Assembly (NCBI GenBank): GCA_030052745.1
Contig: JANBVO010000073.1
Coordinates: 37,253 to 101,252 of the forward strand
Reading direction: 5' to 3'
DNA: 64,000 nt
Origin: Pleurostoma richardsiae
Taxonomy: Eukaryota; Ascomycota; Sordariomycetes; Calosphaeriales; Pleurostomataceae
Made by a program: the position numbers and the translations under genes. Below, piece by piece: positions 1 to 12,577 of this stretch (positions are counted from its first letter, which is position 1; every line of letters begins with the position of its first letter). The notes under the pieces are model-generated. The model did not search any database and had not been told where the DNA came from. It was given only the letters and a program-made list of their open reading frames with translations.

Positions 1-899
1 TCTTGCTCTGCACGCCTCACAAGCAGCTATGATATTTTTGCGATGCCTCCGGGGGGGGGGGGGGGGGGTAGATGACCTAGAAGAACTAAGCCGGTCATAT
101 TGAGCTTCCTGAGTAGGCACAAAACGCTGCTGGATGGGCATGAAGGCGTTGCTTTGCATTGTGTACAGACGAGGTTCAACGACATCCCCGCTCTCCTAGA
201 CTTCATCCCTTCGGCTTTTGTACACGTGTAGTGTATTCACAGTCTTCCATATCAGCCCCACATTCGTCGTCATATCGCCGTTGCGGAGGTATTATGTCGC
301 AGGCTTTCACAGGTCCCATCTAGTTGGTTCGAACGCACCACCCAGAAATGAAGGCATCCAACTACGTGCCCAATCAGCCGCTCCATATTGCTCCGAGGTC
401 ACCGGCATCTGGACGGTTTGCCATCATACGGCTTGTCGCCCCTGCTTGTTTGTCCAAGATGGTCTATATACCTGCATTCCACGAACAGAGCGCATTCGTG
501 ATCTCCAGATTTTTCACGGTGAAATGTAGTGGTGCTGCTCCTCTGGTATTATCCCGGTTTTATGTTCGCATTCGCACAGAGAAGGGCTTGGGCCACTTGA
601 GTATTACCTCTGCGACAGCCTCGTGAAGGGGTCTCTCAAGAGACTTTATGCTGAACCTGCTCTACGCTTCTCAGCGTTTAGTTGTCTTGGCTTCGTCCCT
701 TTTGTGCAACTGCACGCAAGATAACCGCCGAGACTCACTTCCTCTTACACATGATGTCCCAGTGCTGCCTCACGGTAGACACCGATCAGCCGAGCTTGTT
801 CGCAATCTACGCTTCCCCTTTCGCCTCTTTCATGTACGCTTCCAAATGCTTCTCTTCCAGAGACGACTACCGACGGCGTTGGCAATTCCGTCGACTTAA
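1..899. other. No recognisable gene; poly-G tract at 51-68
   Basis: I find no domain or plausible spliced gene on either strand. The only feature is an uninterrupted run of 18 G at 51-68. Open frames of up to about 100 codons overlap each other in different frames and show no motif. Composition is ordinary, without the CpA/TpG depletion of the RIP tracts. Confidence 0.5.
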
Positions 900-1600
900 T
901 TTTCTAAAGTGAGTCCTATCGTAGGAGTTATCGTCGCTCTCGGTCTTGTTAAGGGTAGTAGTATTACTATTTTAGTCTGGTTCGGACGGCTCGACGTCGT
1001 GCTCGGCTTGTAACTGGTATATGCCCGGGCTACTTAAGCTAGGCTCGACCTTAGGAATATTCGAGGGAGGCTCGGTCTTGATAATAGACGGGCAGATTCT
1101 TATTATGACAATATCGAATCGATAAGGCGAGAGTTCGTCGTCTTAGCATATCGAGAATGGTATGAAGACGGTCTTCGATGACAGTAGGCGGGCTACGGCT
1201 TGGTGTGGAATGCTAGGCGTCGTCTCTCACCGACGAAGGCATTTATATTTATTAGACGTACTTCCTCGAACGATTTTCGTTTCGTAACTTTAGAGTGTTC
1301 GGAATCACTAGTAGTATCTATTTCTTTTATAGGGTAACTACGCATAAGTAGACCGAGACCGATAAGGGTAATATGATTATAGCCCCCGGGTCTATAGAAG
1401 GATATTACACGCTAAGTCGGTTTCGATATGAGACGTCGACCTATTCGCCGAGAGGGGCTGGTAAGTTTAGGCGAGGTACTCGTAGACGGAGCTTTAAGAC
1501 AATCTTTCAGCCCCTCTTCGACAGATGCAGCGGGAATTCTGGTCAATATTGAGCCGCTCTCATCCTGCCGGTCGTCCCTGCTCTTCTCTAGCGTGGAACT
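900..1600. repeat. Decayed, RIP-like tract
   Basis: CpA and TpG are scarce while TpA and CpG are common, and every frame is cut by TAG/TAA. This is the composition left by repeat-induced point mutation. On the minus strand some stretches read as Pro/Ser/Thr-rich protein between stops, but I recognise no domain. It is probably an old transposon fragment. Confidence 0.5.
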
Positions 1601-3420
1601 TTGATTTAGCATCTCGCGCCGCCTGACCGAGGAAAACTAGAATCCTTTGATTAGCCGATTATCGTTACCTGCGTCGAAAGTAGCACCGATGTTGTGGCCG
1701 GTATTACGGTAGCGATGGTTCTCGTACTCGAGGGCACCTCAATGTAACCTGGGCGTTGTCGTGGCACCGCTAAGTCCGGGGCCGAGCTTGATGGCCGATG
1801 GTCATAGGTAGCAGTACAGTTGGGTAGTAGGAACTTCTTTCACCAGACGGTCTTGGTGTCACCGGTCTGGATGTGTTAGTATCCACTCTGGGCTGTCCGG
1901 AACTAGGTCAGTTCTGCAGGATAGCAGCTGCATCTCATGTGGCTTGTAAGCCAGGTAATTCAGCATTATCTTGGTCTACATCACAGTTAGACCTATCTTA
2001 GATGTTGGTTCGAAAAGTGTGTTCCCGACCTTTAGTGCACTCTCCTTTCCGCACTCACTTTCGGCAAGCATGAAGGCATACCGATCTACCATCCGAGAGG
2101 CGACAGGCTCGACTTAGTGGCATCTAAAAGATGAAGACCTGATGCCTCTATATTAAATCCTTGCTCTTGTTGTGTGGATACCATCGAGGACAGCGACAAG
2201 TTGACCATGAGAGGTACAAGGTCCCTCAGCGATGTCCGATTTATCGAGAGGCAGTAACGATCTATTCAGTCTGCTATTGCGTCGCGCTATGCCAAGACGG
2301 TCAATCACCAACAGAAGGAAGATAGGCACCCATCCTCGAGGGCCGATACCGCTTCCTGCACTGAGTGAATGTCGTTATCACCCTCCGCTGTCATGAGTCA
2401 CGCGTGCTCTGAGACCGTAATATAGCCGCGATCCCCCTTTGACGGGATATAGACCATGCTAGCGTGCAACCGTTTATTCACACGATGCCTGAACGCTTAG
2501 AAGCATATCTGACAAGATGAGTCCAATACCCACCATGATCTTCTGGTGCAAATCATTGCTGTCTTAGTGAGGCGTGCACATGTAACCAATGTCGTACGTT
2601 AGGAGTTCGATGCGCGGTGCTCCGTCAATGCGTCTTGACCGTCTTGACCGTCTGTGAGTGCCTCATTCGGCAGAGGGGCTTAGGAACAACCAACACCCTT
2701 GACAAGTATGCCACCCACGTGGTCACCTACAGAATTAACCGGCCGCTTCGTCGACTACATCCGATCTGGTCAACCCCGCACATCCATAACAGGATCCCAG
2801 GTGGCCTCCGTACGAAGTGAGACTGTGGCGGCAAGGATTAAGAAGGCATAATCGTGATACTGACCTAATGGATTCTCTCTATTCACGCTGTCTCTAAACG
2901 ACGTGCACGCCGCCTTCATGTAGCAGCTAGCCATTTGGGGCCTTAGTGCTTTCAAGACAATCACAGCTCGGATTTCCCTCGGCTATATTTTATTTCTCGT
3001 TCCGGAGCTCCGAGGCTGGATTACTTGTGCTGGTGTCACATCCAGCAGTGAGAAGGAGGCATTGGTCCAAGACCGGACATCTCCCTAAGTTCCTTGTTAG
3101 AAATGTCCCGATTAGCAGCGATTATAACGCCACCATGAGCGCCACCGTGATACCAGCTGAGTTTTTGAGCAGACCAATTGAGATAGGACAAAGAAAGTGG
3201 TCATAGATTCTGCAGATCATTTCCTGCATCTACCTGAGCTTACCACGAAACCGCATATCTTTGGGCTGAAGGAGAAGCTCTTGGGCAGGAGAGCGCACGT
3301 GGGTATAGATTGCTGTGCATGTCGTCGCCGACTTTGAGTATTCGCATTATAAACCCAGGCACTGCGCAACAAGTCACCTTCTTGTGGCGCATTTGTTCCT
3401 TGCTGGCATGTTTCTATAAG
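1601..3420. other. Intergenic or decayed DNA, no gene identified
   Basis: Base composition returns towards normal after about 1600. No frame shows a domain, a convincing splice pattern or a long open run. It may hold further repeat debris. Confidence 0.4.
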
Positions 3421-4643
3421 ATGCCGAGTATCTGGCAATCGCACTGGCAATTAGGCTGGCAATTGGCCCTTAGAGCCCCCAATCACGGCAAATCATACGA
3501 TGAAGAGCGGCTGAATTGGGAATCCGCATCTTGCGGGGCAAGACCGAAGAGACTCCTACGGCTCCCGAAGCTGCGTCGTGCGACAGGATGCCTCCTCTTG
3601 ATTGACTTCGCGCTGATCGGACTGCTCCTCCATTCTCTTGAGCCGCTCATCACCCTGTTGCGCAGGAACGAAGATCTGTTTGGCTCTCGCATTAACTTGT
3701 CTCGTAACGATACACAGGAAGTAGAGCACCGTCCGGATCATCATCACGCAGGTCAAGACAAGATACCACGAATCTTACACCAGACGTGCCCCAACGAGAC
3801 GATTCCAGCTGAATGGGTGTATCCGCAAGGCAGTTGCAAGGAAGCTTATATTGGCTTCGAGTACAGGGTATGTCTTTCTGCAGACACTCATCCAACTACT
3901 GCCAGCTCTACCTGCTGGTAAAATGTACTGGTTTCTGACATCAGTGGTCACTCTAGCTTTGGACAGACGAACTGGCGCGCGACTTTCTCTCTCGGGAATA
4001 TTCCTGGTTCTTAGACACCTGGGACAATTACGTCTTTCCCATCCAACGTGCAGATAGTATACGCTACTTCGTTCTCCATCACTTTGGTGGGATATATCTC
4101 GACATGGACACCGTATGCAACGAGCGGTTTCCCATTGACCGTATCGAATCTGACAGAGGGATGCACCATGCACTATTCAAGTCAACACTACCTACCGGGG
4201 TGACCAACGACTTCATGATAGCATCTGCGAGGCATCCGGCCTATACGGGCGCAATCTACAAGCTTCCGGTATTCCATGCTATGACTAGACCCTGGGCTCG
4301 ACTGGAGCCCTACTGCGCCATCATGATGTCTTCCGGACCGCTGTTTTTGACATTGGCGCTGAAAGATTACTTGCTTGAGCAATCGTCACTGCCCTCGTCA
4401 ACAGTGCACATCATTGATCCATCTGGCTTGGCACCATACATCACCGACCTCGAAAGCAGTACCTGGCACCGAGGAGACAGCCAAGCTCTGATATGGCTGG
4501 GAGAGCGACCATGGATCTGGTTCAGCTTGGGGGCGATAGGCTTGGCCGTTGGCATCTATGTTTCCAACCGTGTGCTGTTGATTGTGGGCAAAGCTTTTCG
4601 CAGATCCCTGTCATTTTCTTACAGCAAGATATTTGTCGGTTGA
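3421..4643 (+). CDS. GT32 family glycosyltransferase (SUR1/CSH1/OCH1-like)
   Basis: Type II membrane glycosyltransferase of family GT32, which includes the inositol phosphorylceramide mannosyltransferases and Och1-like mannosyltransferases of the Golgi. Exons are 3421-3867 and 3957-4643, with a phase-0 GTATGT...AG intron of 89 bp, giving about 377 residues. An N-terminal membrane anchor (around TGCLLLIDFALIGLLL) is followed by PRILHQTCPNE, typical of the start of the GT32 fold. The intron joins GFEYR to LWTDELARDF. Next come the hallmark HHFGGIYLDMDT, whose DxD binds the nucleotide sugar and metal, and a second hydrophobic segment near the C-terminus (WFSLGAIGLAVGIYV). The frame is open back to 3310, but the Met at 3421 sits at a normal distance before the anchor. 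Sugar donor and acceptor cannot be told from sequence. Confidence 0.9.
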
Positions 4644-5559
4644 CCTATGGAGAAGAGTCACGGAGGGCTGGAACGAACGGGTATTGCCCGCCGTCGTGGT
4701 GCTACCTACGGTGAGGAAGGACCGCCGATACGTGGGTCTGAACTGTTTGAGATGTGGGGTGATATGTGGGATCAATAACTGGGCTAAGGTATCTAGTACA
4801 GTTGTCATGCATGCCTAGTACACACTATGTAATGAAATCGTGAAAAAAGTACAGCCACGACGCTAATCGGCTCAGGTACCTAAAAGCGGAAGAATATATG
4901 GGACTCGACTTTACTAGAATCTTCTGTATGAGAAAAATCACTCTCAATGATCCACATCTTTGTACCAAAGCGACGATTTTATGGATGAAAACTGTACAGC
5001 AGAACAGCGCTGCAAATCTGCACCTAGGAGAAAGCTTGTTCTCTTCACCCCTCTCGATCTAGGTGCTCGGGCAAGTCAGCTTTCCTTGGTGGACATAGTA
5101 CATAGTAAACCTACGATGTATTTAAATCGAAACATCGTCAGGACCGAGCATCTTCCTGACATTAGTGCGTTATTTTCCTTCGAACACGTACCTAGTACCG
5201 TGTACGTGTATAGCATGTCTCATGTGCTGCCGACAATTGCCGGATGAGGGTCATCATAATTATACTGGCTGTCATTGGCTGGATAGCAAACAACGCCGAG
5301 GAAGAAGCCCCGTTTCTGCGATCTCAAATACTCTGTATGCTGCGTCACCCCTAAGCCACCACCGACGGAGCCTTTCCTTCGTACGCAAGCGCGGTTTCCG
5401 AGTCGAATCCGAACGGTTTCCGAGTCTGGAGCGAGCCTCTGCAGTGACATCTGCGAGCGAGGGCTAGATCCCTGCAAATGTGTCATTAACTCGCCGCTTG
5501 AGCTACTGCAGTGCAAGTCTTGTCGCGGAGCACATAATCTTCCTTCCCTGGCGCTGCTT
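4644..5559. other. Intergenic, no gene identified
   Basis: This is the spacer between the GT32 and AIM6-like genes. Short open frames at 4960-5247 and 5165-5467 overlap in different frames and carry no motif. Confidence 0.5.
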
Positions 5560-6981
5560 GTGTACAGCCTGCCCTCGTCACCAAGCGCTACATGCGTAAT
5601 GGACAGCTACGAGCTTCAACCAGTTGGCGTTGACCTGATGTTGCCGGTGTCCCCCATCTTGCCTTTGCTATCCCCAGAGGACGAGTTAGCAGCGCAGCAC
5701 ACCGGGCACCTCGATCGAGATAGCCAAGTCGTCATTCCGGCCATCTTGCAGCATGCAAAACGAAAGGTGAGATCACAGTCATCGCGGTTGCCCCATATGG
5801 ACATCATCGCTGAATCCTTCCAGCACGTCAAGACAATTTATTCTCCCTGCCATCCAAGGAGGCTGCAGAGGCTCGTTTTTGTATTCTTGTTTATGACCGT
5901 TTGTGCGTTGATGCACGTGTGAGTAGCAGTGATTAAGCCTGACTGTTCAACGCGCATGATCTCTGATAGCGATATGGCCAGGACTCTCACGGCAGTCTGG
6001 CCGTCAACACCGGTCGCCGATGAATTTGACGTCGCCTTTGCGCGTTTCTGGCGCAATCGACTTTCGGTACATGATTCCGAACGGTATCCCGTCGATTTCT
6101 TTGGGAACGTAATGCCCATCCCCTGCCATTCGCACAATGATTATTGGCGCCGAACACCGCTCTTTGCAGCTCTCGGGTCCGGCTGTGTTAGCATCGAAGC
6201 CGACGTATGGCCCGAGAAGATGGATCTATATGTGGCACATACGCGATCTGATGTGCGAGAGAACGCCACTCTGCGACACATGTACATCGATCCCCTGCGC
6301 GGCATTCTGGAAGCGCTGAATTCGCCTACGATGCTCAGTCAATACGCGAGTAGACCACTGGGCTTCTTTTACAATGATCCTATGCAGAGCCTCACGCTCC
6401 TTGTTGACTTCAAAACTCCGGACGACAGTATCTTCACCCTCCTCTATGACCAACTACAGCCACTGCGGGATAGGGGATGGCTCACTCACTGGAACGGCAC
6501 GGATCGAGTCATACGTCCCATTACGGTTGTGGCTTCCGGCTCCGTGGATTTCGATCTTCTCACTGCGAATCACTCCTATCGAGACATCTTCTACGATGCG
6601 CCGCTGCACGCCCTAGAAGACGAGTCCGACGGGCAAGTGGACTCTGGCGGCACGGTGCCGGATGATCCCATCCGTAACTTCAAGTACAATCCGTCCAACT
6701 CTCACCTTGCCTCCGTCAAGTTTAGCAAAGCGATCGGACTGCTCTGGAGAGAGAGACTGTCCGACGAACAGATAAAAACGCTACGCAAGCAGATTCACAA
6801 TGCTCGAGAACGGCAGTTGGTCCCGAGATACTGGGGGACCCCACGGTGGCCCAGGAGTCTTAGGGGTGCAATATGGGCACTATTGGTTCAGGAGGGGATC
6901 GGTCTGTTAAATGTCGACGACCTGAGGGCCGTTAGGAAGGGACGGTGGGGTTTGTGGCCACAAGGAGGCCCAGAGACATGA
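5560..6981 (+). CDS. AIM6-like phosphodiesterase-fold protein
   Basis: Matches the fungal Altered Inheritance of Mitochondria protein 6 family, which has a PLC-like/GDPD TIM-barrel fold. Exons are 5560-5918 and 5970-6981, with a 51 bp GTGAGT...AG intron whose phase fits; an acceptor at 5981 would also fit. The product is about 456 residues, or about 443 if translation starts at Met 5599. A single transmembrane segment (LVFVFLFMTVCALM) precedes the intron. The second exon opens the barrel with PIPCHSHNDYWRR (His-Asn-Asp), followed by SIEADVW and VDFKTPD, the acidic positions expected at the active site. It is probably a membrane-anchored lumenal or extracellular enzyme. The substrate of the family is unknown. 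The frame shows no damage. Confidence 0.88.
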
Positions 6982-8022
6982 TTTCGGCTGAAGAAAGAAG
7001 ACTACGGCAAAATCCCGTGACCGACAGAGATTCTCAATGGCCAAGTAGTATCTTCGGTTCAGGTGTAACCCCCAGCTCCAGACGTGACAGGACCTCCCCA
7101 CGGAGATGTTCTAATCACCTGTCTCAATGTGGAGACCAATTGTATTGGGTTCGCTGGCTGAGACAGCGGTGTACGGTACGCATAGCTCAACCCATTACCG
7201 ACGGGACCCAACCTGATGTGCCGCGCACTGAGGACAGCTACCTCTGAACTTCTGAGCTCAATCTCGGGTCTAAACTCAATTTCTATCGAGATCAAACTTT
7301 TCTGGAGTGTCGTTCAATTACGTAAATATCTCTGCGAAAGATGCCAACTTTGCTAGAATATTGAATTTCCGAATCGCACTCTGTCACATTTCAGTTCGTA
7401 TCTGGTAGTCATGCGTCTAGTGGAAAAAGGATTGCCTAAGACAGTATCTCGGCTGTACGTCCGCTCATTCCGGGTCAATAGTGTAGTTGTGGCGCGGCCC
7501 AGAATACAGGGTGTCGTTAAAAGCTGCCTGCCAAGTAAAGCGCCAGCGACGACTCGAGAGGCTGTCAATGGGGTGTATTGTCTGAGCGAGAAAGCAAAAA
7601 TGCATCCGGCCTGCCAAGTGAACATTGGTTGGCGCATACCATTTGTCCTCTTTCCTTTTTCCTGCCTTGACTCGGAGTATTCCGGCTCCCATGTAACCTG
7701 TCATTGCACGGTCCTGTCGCGAGGAACGAGCAGTCACATATCTGACAGACACCAGACATATCAGCAAACTTGGCTGTCTTCCCGCGTAATGTACGAGTAG
7801 TCGCTGATGGTCGCCGCCCCATATACTAAGCAACATCCTCCACCCTCTGTGGTTTCGGCCCGTTTTTGCTCCTGCTCAGCGTCTCCGTGTGAATGCTTGC
7901 CTCTAGTTAATCCTTCGCCACTGCAAGACGTGGTAGTCCTTATGACGATCCTGTAGCCCATTACTATCGCTGACGGAGCATGGTGAGACCGTTTCTCGCA
8001 TCAGCAAGGCTCAACAACCGAG
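6982..8022. other. Intergenic, no gene identified
   Basis: Overlapping short frames lie on both strands around 7350-7840. None has a recognisable domain, and none can be joined by convincing splice sites. Confidence 0.45.
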
Positions 8023-9831
8023 ATGGCGCTATCGAGAGCGGAATACTGGGAGCAGTCTTCTCTCACACAGGAAAGCTACTCGATAACCACGCGTCCCTCG
8101 AAGTGTATAGTCGGCGCATCCCCATCGGAATACCTACGACTCCCATCCATTCACGAAATACGTGCTAGCTCGCATCGCCCCTCTCTGCCTCCAATTCCTC
8201 ACGTTGTTGATGTGCTTGCCAATCCACGACCTTCCATGCCCGCCCAGTCCCCAGTTCAAGACGGATACAGTCAGGACAGGTTTCAAACGCCATCTCCTCG
8301 GCCCTCAGGGGAGTGTGACCTGACCCTGTCCTTCGAGCGCATCCACCCATTGTTCAGGGCAGACATTAAACCTAGAGTATCGAACATGGGACTCTTCAGG
8401 CACCTCAACCAAGAGATACTCCTCATGATCCAGAGATATACGGACTACCATGCTCTCATCAACCTCAGGCGCTGTTCCTACTATTTTTATAAAGAGATCA
8501 ACCCTGAACTCGCCACAGAGCGGAGCAAGTGCTTTCTAGTTTTGACGGCGGAACGCCAGTACAAGAAACATTTTGCCAAACGTCCGGGTAGAACTCCCGT
8601 TGATACGCAGGAGATGGACAGCCAGAGCGCAGAGTCGAGAAGCACAGGCTATGAAGGCAGTCAAGGAAATAGCATCACCTCGAGCATGAAAAGTACGAGG
8701 GGAAGGAGAACGAGACTGGTGTCAGTCATGAAGAGCAAAGGAAGGGCGAAAGGACGAGGAGGGGAAGAAGTTGACGCCGAGCGAAGTATAACGTCTGGAC
8801 GGAAACAGAATCCTGATCCCCTCGACATACCCAACACCGGATGCCGCTTCTGCTGGCGAGTGCTTGAGCCCTGGAACTTTCAGCGGCAGAGGCGTGCGAG
8901 CAGAACACATGCAGTGGGGGAAAGCGCGCACGACAACGTGTCCGGACTGGACACTCGTATCCGATATGCCGGCATCTTGAATGTCACGGGGGCCCATGAC
9001 AAAATGCAGGCCCCTTTGGTCCCGCTGCGCAACATCAAGGCCATATATACCCCCCGTATGCTGCCATTTCTTGATCGGACACACATTCCTCTCCTTCCCC
9101 CAGCCAACTCAGGACTGCCTGCGACATACGAGATTGCCGTTCCTCAAGAGACAGCAAGGGACATCGACAGACATATTCCTGCGTGGCTCGTCTCAATGTC
9201 AGGGCTGCCTCCGAGACGCTCCCCTCCCTGTGGAGATAGAGAAAGAAAAGCCCCAGGGCCTAGACATCGTATCGATCATCCGCGGAGTGGAACGCTGTCT
9301 GCACATACGGTGATAACGGCACGAACAAGATTAGACAGGCGACTGGTAACCTTGACTGAGGATGCGGAAGATGGCAACATACCCCTCACACCCAACGATT
9401 GGGAAGTTCTCCATCTCGAATCACCTGTGTGGCAAGGCGCGAGGACGCTGCTGCCTTCTGCCAACGGCTCAGCTATGGACTGGAGCAGGCGTCTTGGAGC
9501 CAATGGTTCCCATAATTTACCACCATCGACCGGGTCTCCGAATCCAACGCGAGCATATACGGAAAGTATGACACCACAGCTGTCTGCAGTGATTGCCCTT
9601 GGACCTTTTTGCCTAATGTGCGGTGTCAAGAAAGGATTGTACCGGCCACAGGACCACATGGTCATCGAGAACCAAATCGGCGAAACGTGGTGGATCTGCC
9701 ATTGCCTTGTACTGTGGGACGAGACGAGAGTAGACCGATGCGATAAATGCGGCATGAACAAACCGTTCAGTAGGAGAGCTATGCCTGGAGATGATGCATT
9801 CGGGGTCTCGGCTGCACAAGACCATTCATAG
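8023..9831 (+). CDS. F-box protein with C-terminal cysteine clusters
   Basis: A single-exon frame of 602 codons. An F-box-like segment lies at about residues 122-165 (LNQEILLMIQRYTDYHALIN followed by LRRCSYYFYKEI), so the protein may recruit substrates to an SCF ubiquitin ligase through Skp1. The middle is low-complexity and basic (Ser/Arg/Lys-rich, about 190-250), with an isolated GCRFCW. The C-terminus has paired cysteines at about 530/533 (FCLMCG), 559/561 (ICHC) and 573/576 (CDKCG), which look like a zinc ribbon. The start is uncertain: Met 8023 gives a long leader, while Met 8386 would begin directly at the F-box. No substrate-binding repeats such as WD40 or LRR are visible, so the Cys-rich tail may serve that role. 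Confidence 0.75.
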   Translation: MALSRAEYWEQSSLTQESYSITTRPSKCIVGASPSEYLRLPSIHEIRASSHRPSLPPIPHVVDVLANPRPSMPAQSPVQDGYSQDRFQTPSPRPSGECDLTLSFERIHPLFRADIKPRVSNMGLFRHLNQEILLMIQRYTDYHALINLRRCSYYFYKEINPELATERSKCFLVLTAERQYKKHFAKRPGRTPVDTQEMDSQSAESRSTGYEGSQGNSITSSMKSTRGRRTRLVSVMKSKGRAKGRGGEEVDAERSITSGRKQNPDPLDIPNTGCRFCWRVLEPWNFQRQRRASRTHAVGESAHDNVSGLDTRIRYAGILNVTGAHDKMQAPLVPLRNIKAIYTPRMLPFLDRTHIPLLPPANSGLPATYEIAVPQETARDIDRHIPAWLVSMSGLPPRRSPPCGDRERKAPGPRHRIDHPRSGTLSAHTVITARTRLDRRLVTLTEDAEDGNIPLTPNDWEVLHLESPVWQGARTLLPSANGSAMDWSRRLGANGSHNLPPSTGSPNPTRAYTESMTPQLSAVIALGPFCLMCGVKKGLYRPQDHMVIENQIGETWWICHCLVLWDETRVDRCDKCGMNKPFSRRAMPGDDAFGVSAAQDHS

Positions 9832-11044
9832 ATCCTATATCGAATCCCACTAGCCAGTAGGCCGGGTTGGCTGGGAGCCAACTAATACGCATCCTCAGAC
9901 TAGTATTGCAAAGCTGCAAAACCCTCTATGGCCGTGCCCGTAGTCCAGATTTTAGAGTACGAGTCTAAGCTTAGCCAGGATTTGGAGGAGGGAACGGCCT
10001 TGTCCGGTACACATGTCAGCTTTGTCGGCGGAATATCCAGCTGTAATTACGGAATCTACATCGATGAAGAGTTCCGTCCTCTTGGAAAGACTTCCGGATC
10101 CTCACTGCAAATGGGTGACGCTGTTGGCGCCTGTGTTCCTGACCTTCGCCTCCAGAAGCAGCGTGTTCTACATCTCGACGCCGTACGCGCCCAGCCAGGA
10201 GAATTTCTGGCAGTACTTCGCGGCGTTGGCGCTGCCGATCCTCGGTATCCTAGCGGCGTATTATGCGCTAGTACAGGGTACGTTGGGATGAAACAGGCTA
10301 GACCGCGGAGATGCTCCCGAGCAGTGTGAGGAACGTGACCAGGGCAGATGGACAGGGGAAGCTTCACGAAGTCATCAAGGGAATGAAGGAGATAGGCTGA
10401 CAAGCTGGACTGCGCCTGCAAAATATACCGTGCCGTCCCTCTGGAGCTGTCGTCGTCATTCTGCCTGAGCAGATAGCAAATAGTGGGGTCGTCCATGGCC
10501 TAAAAAGGGAATTCCGAACACGTCTTCACGCTCGAATAGATAATGGTCGGCGAAGCAAGCGGAGCAAGCTGTGTCAGATATTTGTCCCCCGCGCAAGGGT
10601 TCTAGGCTCCGATAAAAGCAGAGATTTCGATGCACCGAGTCTGGGCCAAGTCTGGACCGCGGCCGTAGCAGCCTTATCGATTATTCCCAGGGAGACATTC
10701 GCGTACGAGTAAGTTAAGTACGACTTCCCAGAAGTACCTTGAGAATCGATGGAGGCTGTGTGCGCGACAATAGGATTTCCGTTACGCGGCCTCTGTAGAA
10801 GCATGTGGCAGTGCATCACGCAAAAGGAAATGTCTGTTCAGGTGGGTATGCGTAATCGAGTGGACGAATAGGAATGGACATAATTGTCAGCACACATGGA
10901 TAGGCTCGGACACATAAAGGGAGTGGAAACGCTCTCAGCAGCATTCTTCAGTTACAACTATGCGTCTTCTCCGGCACCTGTTTTTCATCGTATCTGCGGG
11001 AATAGTCTTTTCTGTCGACAAGAAGGACTGTGGTCCAATGCGAA
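9832..11044. other. Mostly intergenic; one possible small membrane ORF at 10013-10291
   Basis: The plus frame 10013-10291 (92 codons) holds one good hydrophobic segment near its end (FAALALPILGILAAYYALV) but matches no family I know, and overlapping frames compete with it. The rest, including 10330-11044, shows nothing recognisable. Confidence 0.35.
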
Positions 11045-12577
11045 ATGTGGTCTAACAACGCCCGAAATGTCCTTGGCCTCGCCGGTACTGTTTTAAGTGA
11101 GTTCCATCAGTACTTAAGCTTAATTTATGCTGCCGAAACTAGTGCCCCACAAACACTGACGACCTGCCATAGCTTCATTCGCTCTCGCTACTAACACGAG
11201 TAGCAACCGTACCCAGGCGACCTTCGTATCACCGAGCAATAACTTCGCTTTTGCGCTTACCGTCCCCGCTGACAACTATACCAATAATGTGGACCTGTAC
11301 TTCACCCTCACCATGTCGACAAGTCTGTCGTGGGGCGCGGTCGGCCTCGGCAGCGACACCATGAGCAACGCCCTAGTACTGATGATCTACGAGTCAAATT
11401 CCGGCAAGAACGTCACGTTTTCCCCGCGCCTCGCGACCGGCCACAGCGAGCCTCCGCTGTATCAGGAGCTGAACTACACCGCTCTCCCTGGGGCGGCCAT
11501 TGTCAACGGCACCCTTGTCTACAGTGCCGTATGCCATAACTGCCACTCCTGGCCGGGTGGGGGTACGCTCGATATTCAGAGCTCCGCGGTGAAGGCTATC
11601 TACGCCACGGGTCCCTCCGGCTCAGGCAAGAGCAATAATCGCGCGGCACCGCTCAAGTACCACTCAGATTACGGCAGTTTCACCATCGACATGCGCAGCG
11701 CGTTGGGGCCTGCGGCGGCGCCAGTGCTGGACGGGAAGAGCTTAAGTGCGGGGACGACACTGCATGACAGCGAGTCTGGCCAGCGGGACTGGGTGGCGAT
11801 CATCCACGCGGTGGTCATGGTATTCTGCTTCATGGGATTGATGCCGCTTGGGGTCGTTATCTTACGCGTCGGCGAGTGGGTGAGCTGGCACGGCGTCAAC
11901 CAAGGGATTGCTATGGTCGGGGTCATATGTGGCTTCGGTCTGGGCGTCAAGACCGGCCTGCTCTATATCCGGTCCAAAAACTTCAGTAGCGCCCATCAGA
12001 TCGTCGGACTTATCGCCACCGTCTCAATCGTCGTACAGTTCCTCCTCGGCTTCTTCCACCACCGCATCTACAAAAATACCAAGCAGCCGACTAAACTCGC
12101 ACCTATACATGTCTGGCTAGGTCGAGTCACCGTTGTTCTAGGGATTTTCAACGGCTTCCTGTACGTAATTTTTCTCTGCTTACTAACCTTTCGAAAACAT
12201 GTAGAATGGTGCTGACTGCTCAACTAAATAGTGGCTTTCCCCTCGCAGTGGAATCGAAGTACAACTACGTCTTAGCCGGCCTCGTTATAGCTATTGTATC
12301 AATTACGTTCTTCATCCTCTTCTGGAAGCGCTTCTTCCACTGTCGCCGGGAGCGCAAGCAGATGGCACCGATACAGGTAGCATACGACCCTCATCCCTGG
12401 AGGAACACTGCACCTTCCAACTACGGTAGATGGCTCCCCGATCAGCAGCAGAACGGAAACGGCATGGACGACGTCACCCTATCGACCCTAGACAGGGCTC
12501 ATGGGGAGAGAAAAGTAGAGGCGAACGCGAGGACCAGATCTCTGGAGTCGTATCAAACGCCAAGGGATTATTTATGA
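11045..12577 (+). CDS. DOMON / cytochrome b561 membrane oxidoreductase
   Basis: Predicted plasma-membrane redox protein combining an extracellular cellobiose-dehydrogenase-type cytochrome (DOMON) domain with a cytochrome b561 membrane domain. Exons are 11045-11096, 11173-12160 and 12205-12577, about 470 residues. Intron 1 has a GTGAGT donor. Intron 2 (44 bp) has donor GTACGT and branch site TACTAAC. Phases agree at both joins. Exon 1 and the start of exon 2 form a signal peptide (MWSNNARNVLGLAGTVL, then TSFALA). The DOMON part covers roughly residues 30-210. It is followed by about five transmembrane helices with conserved histidines (AIIHAVVMVF, SAHQIVGLI, IHVWLGRV) that could ligate haem, then a cytosolic tail. 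The family is thought to move electrons across the membrane; the natural partner is unknown. Confidence 0.9.

Noticed and set aside
10960-11040. Hydrophobic peptide from ATG 10960 as signal peptide of the DOMON protein
   Set aside because: It ends in a stop and no donor gives the right phase. ATG 11045 with a GTGAGT donor at 11097 gives an in-phase signal peptide.
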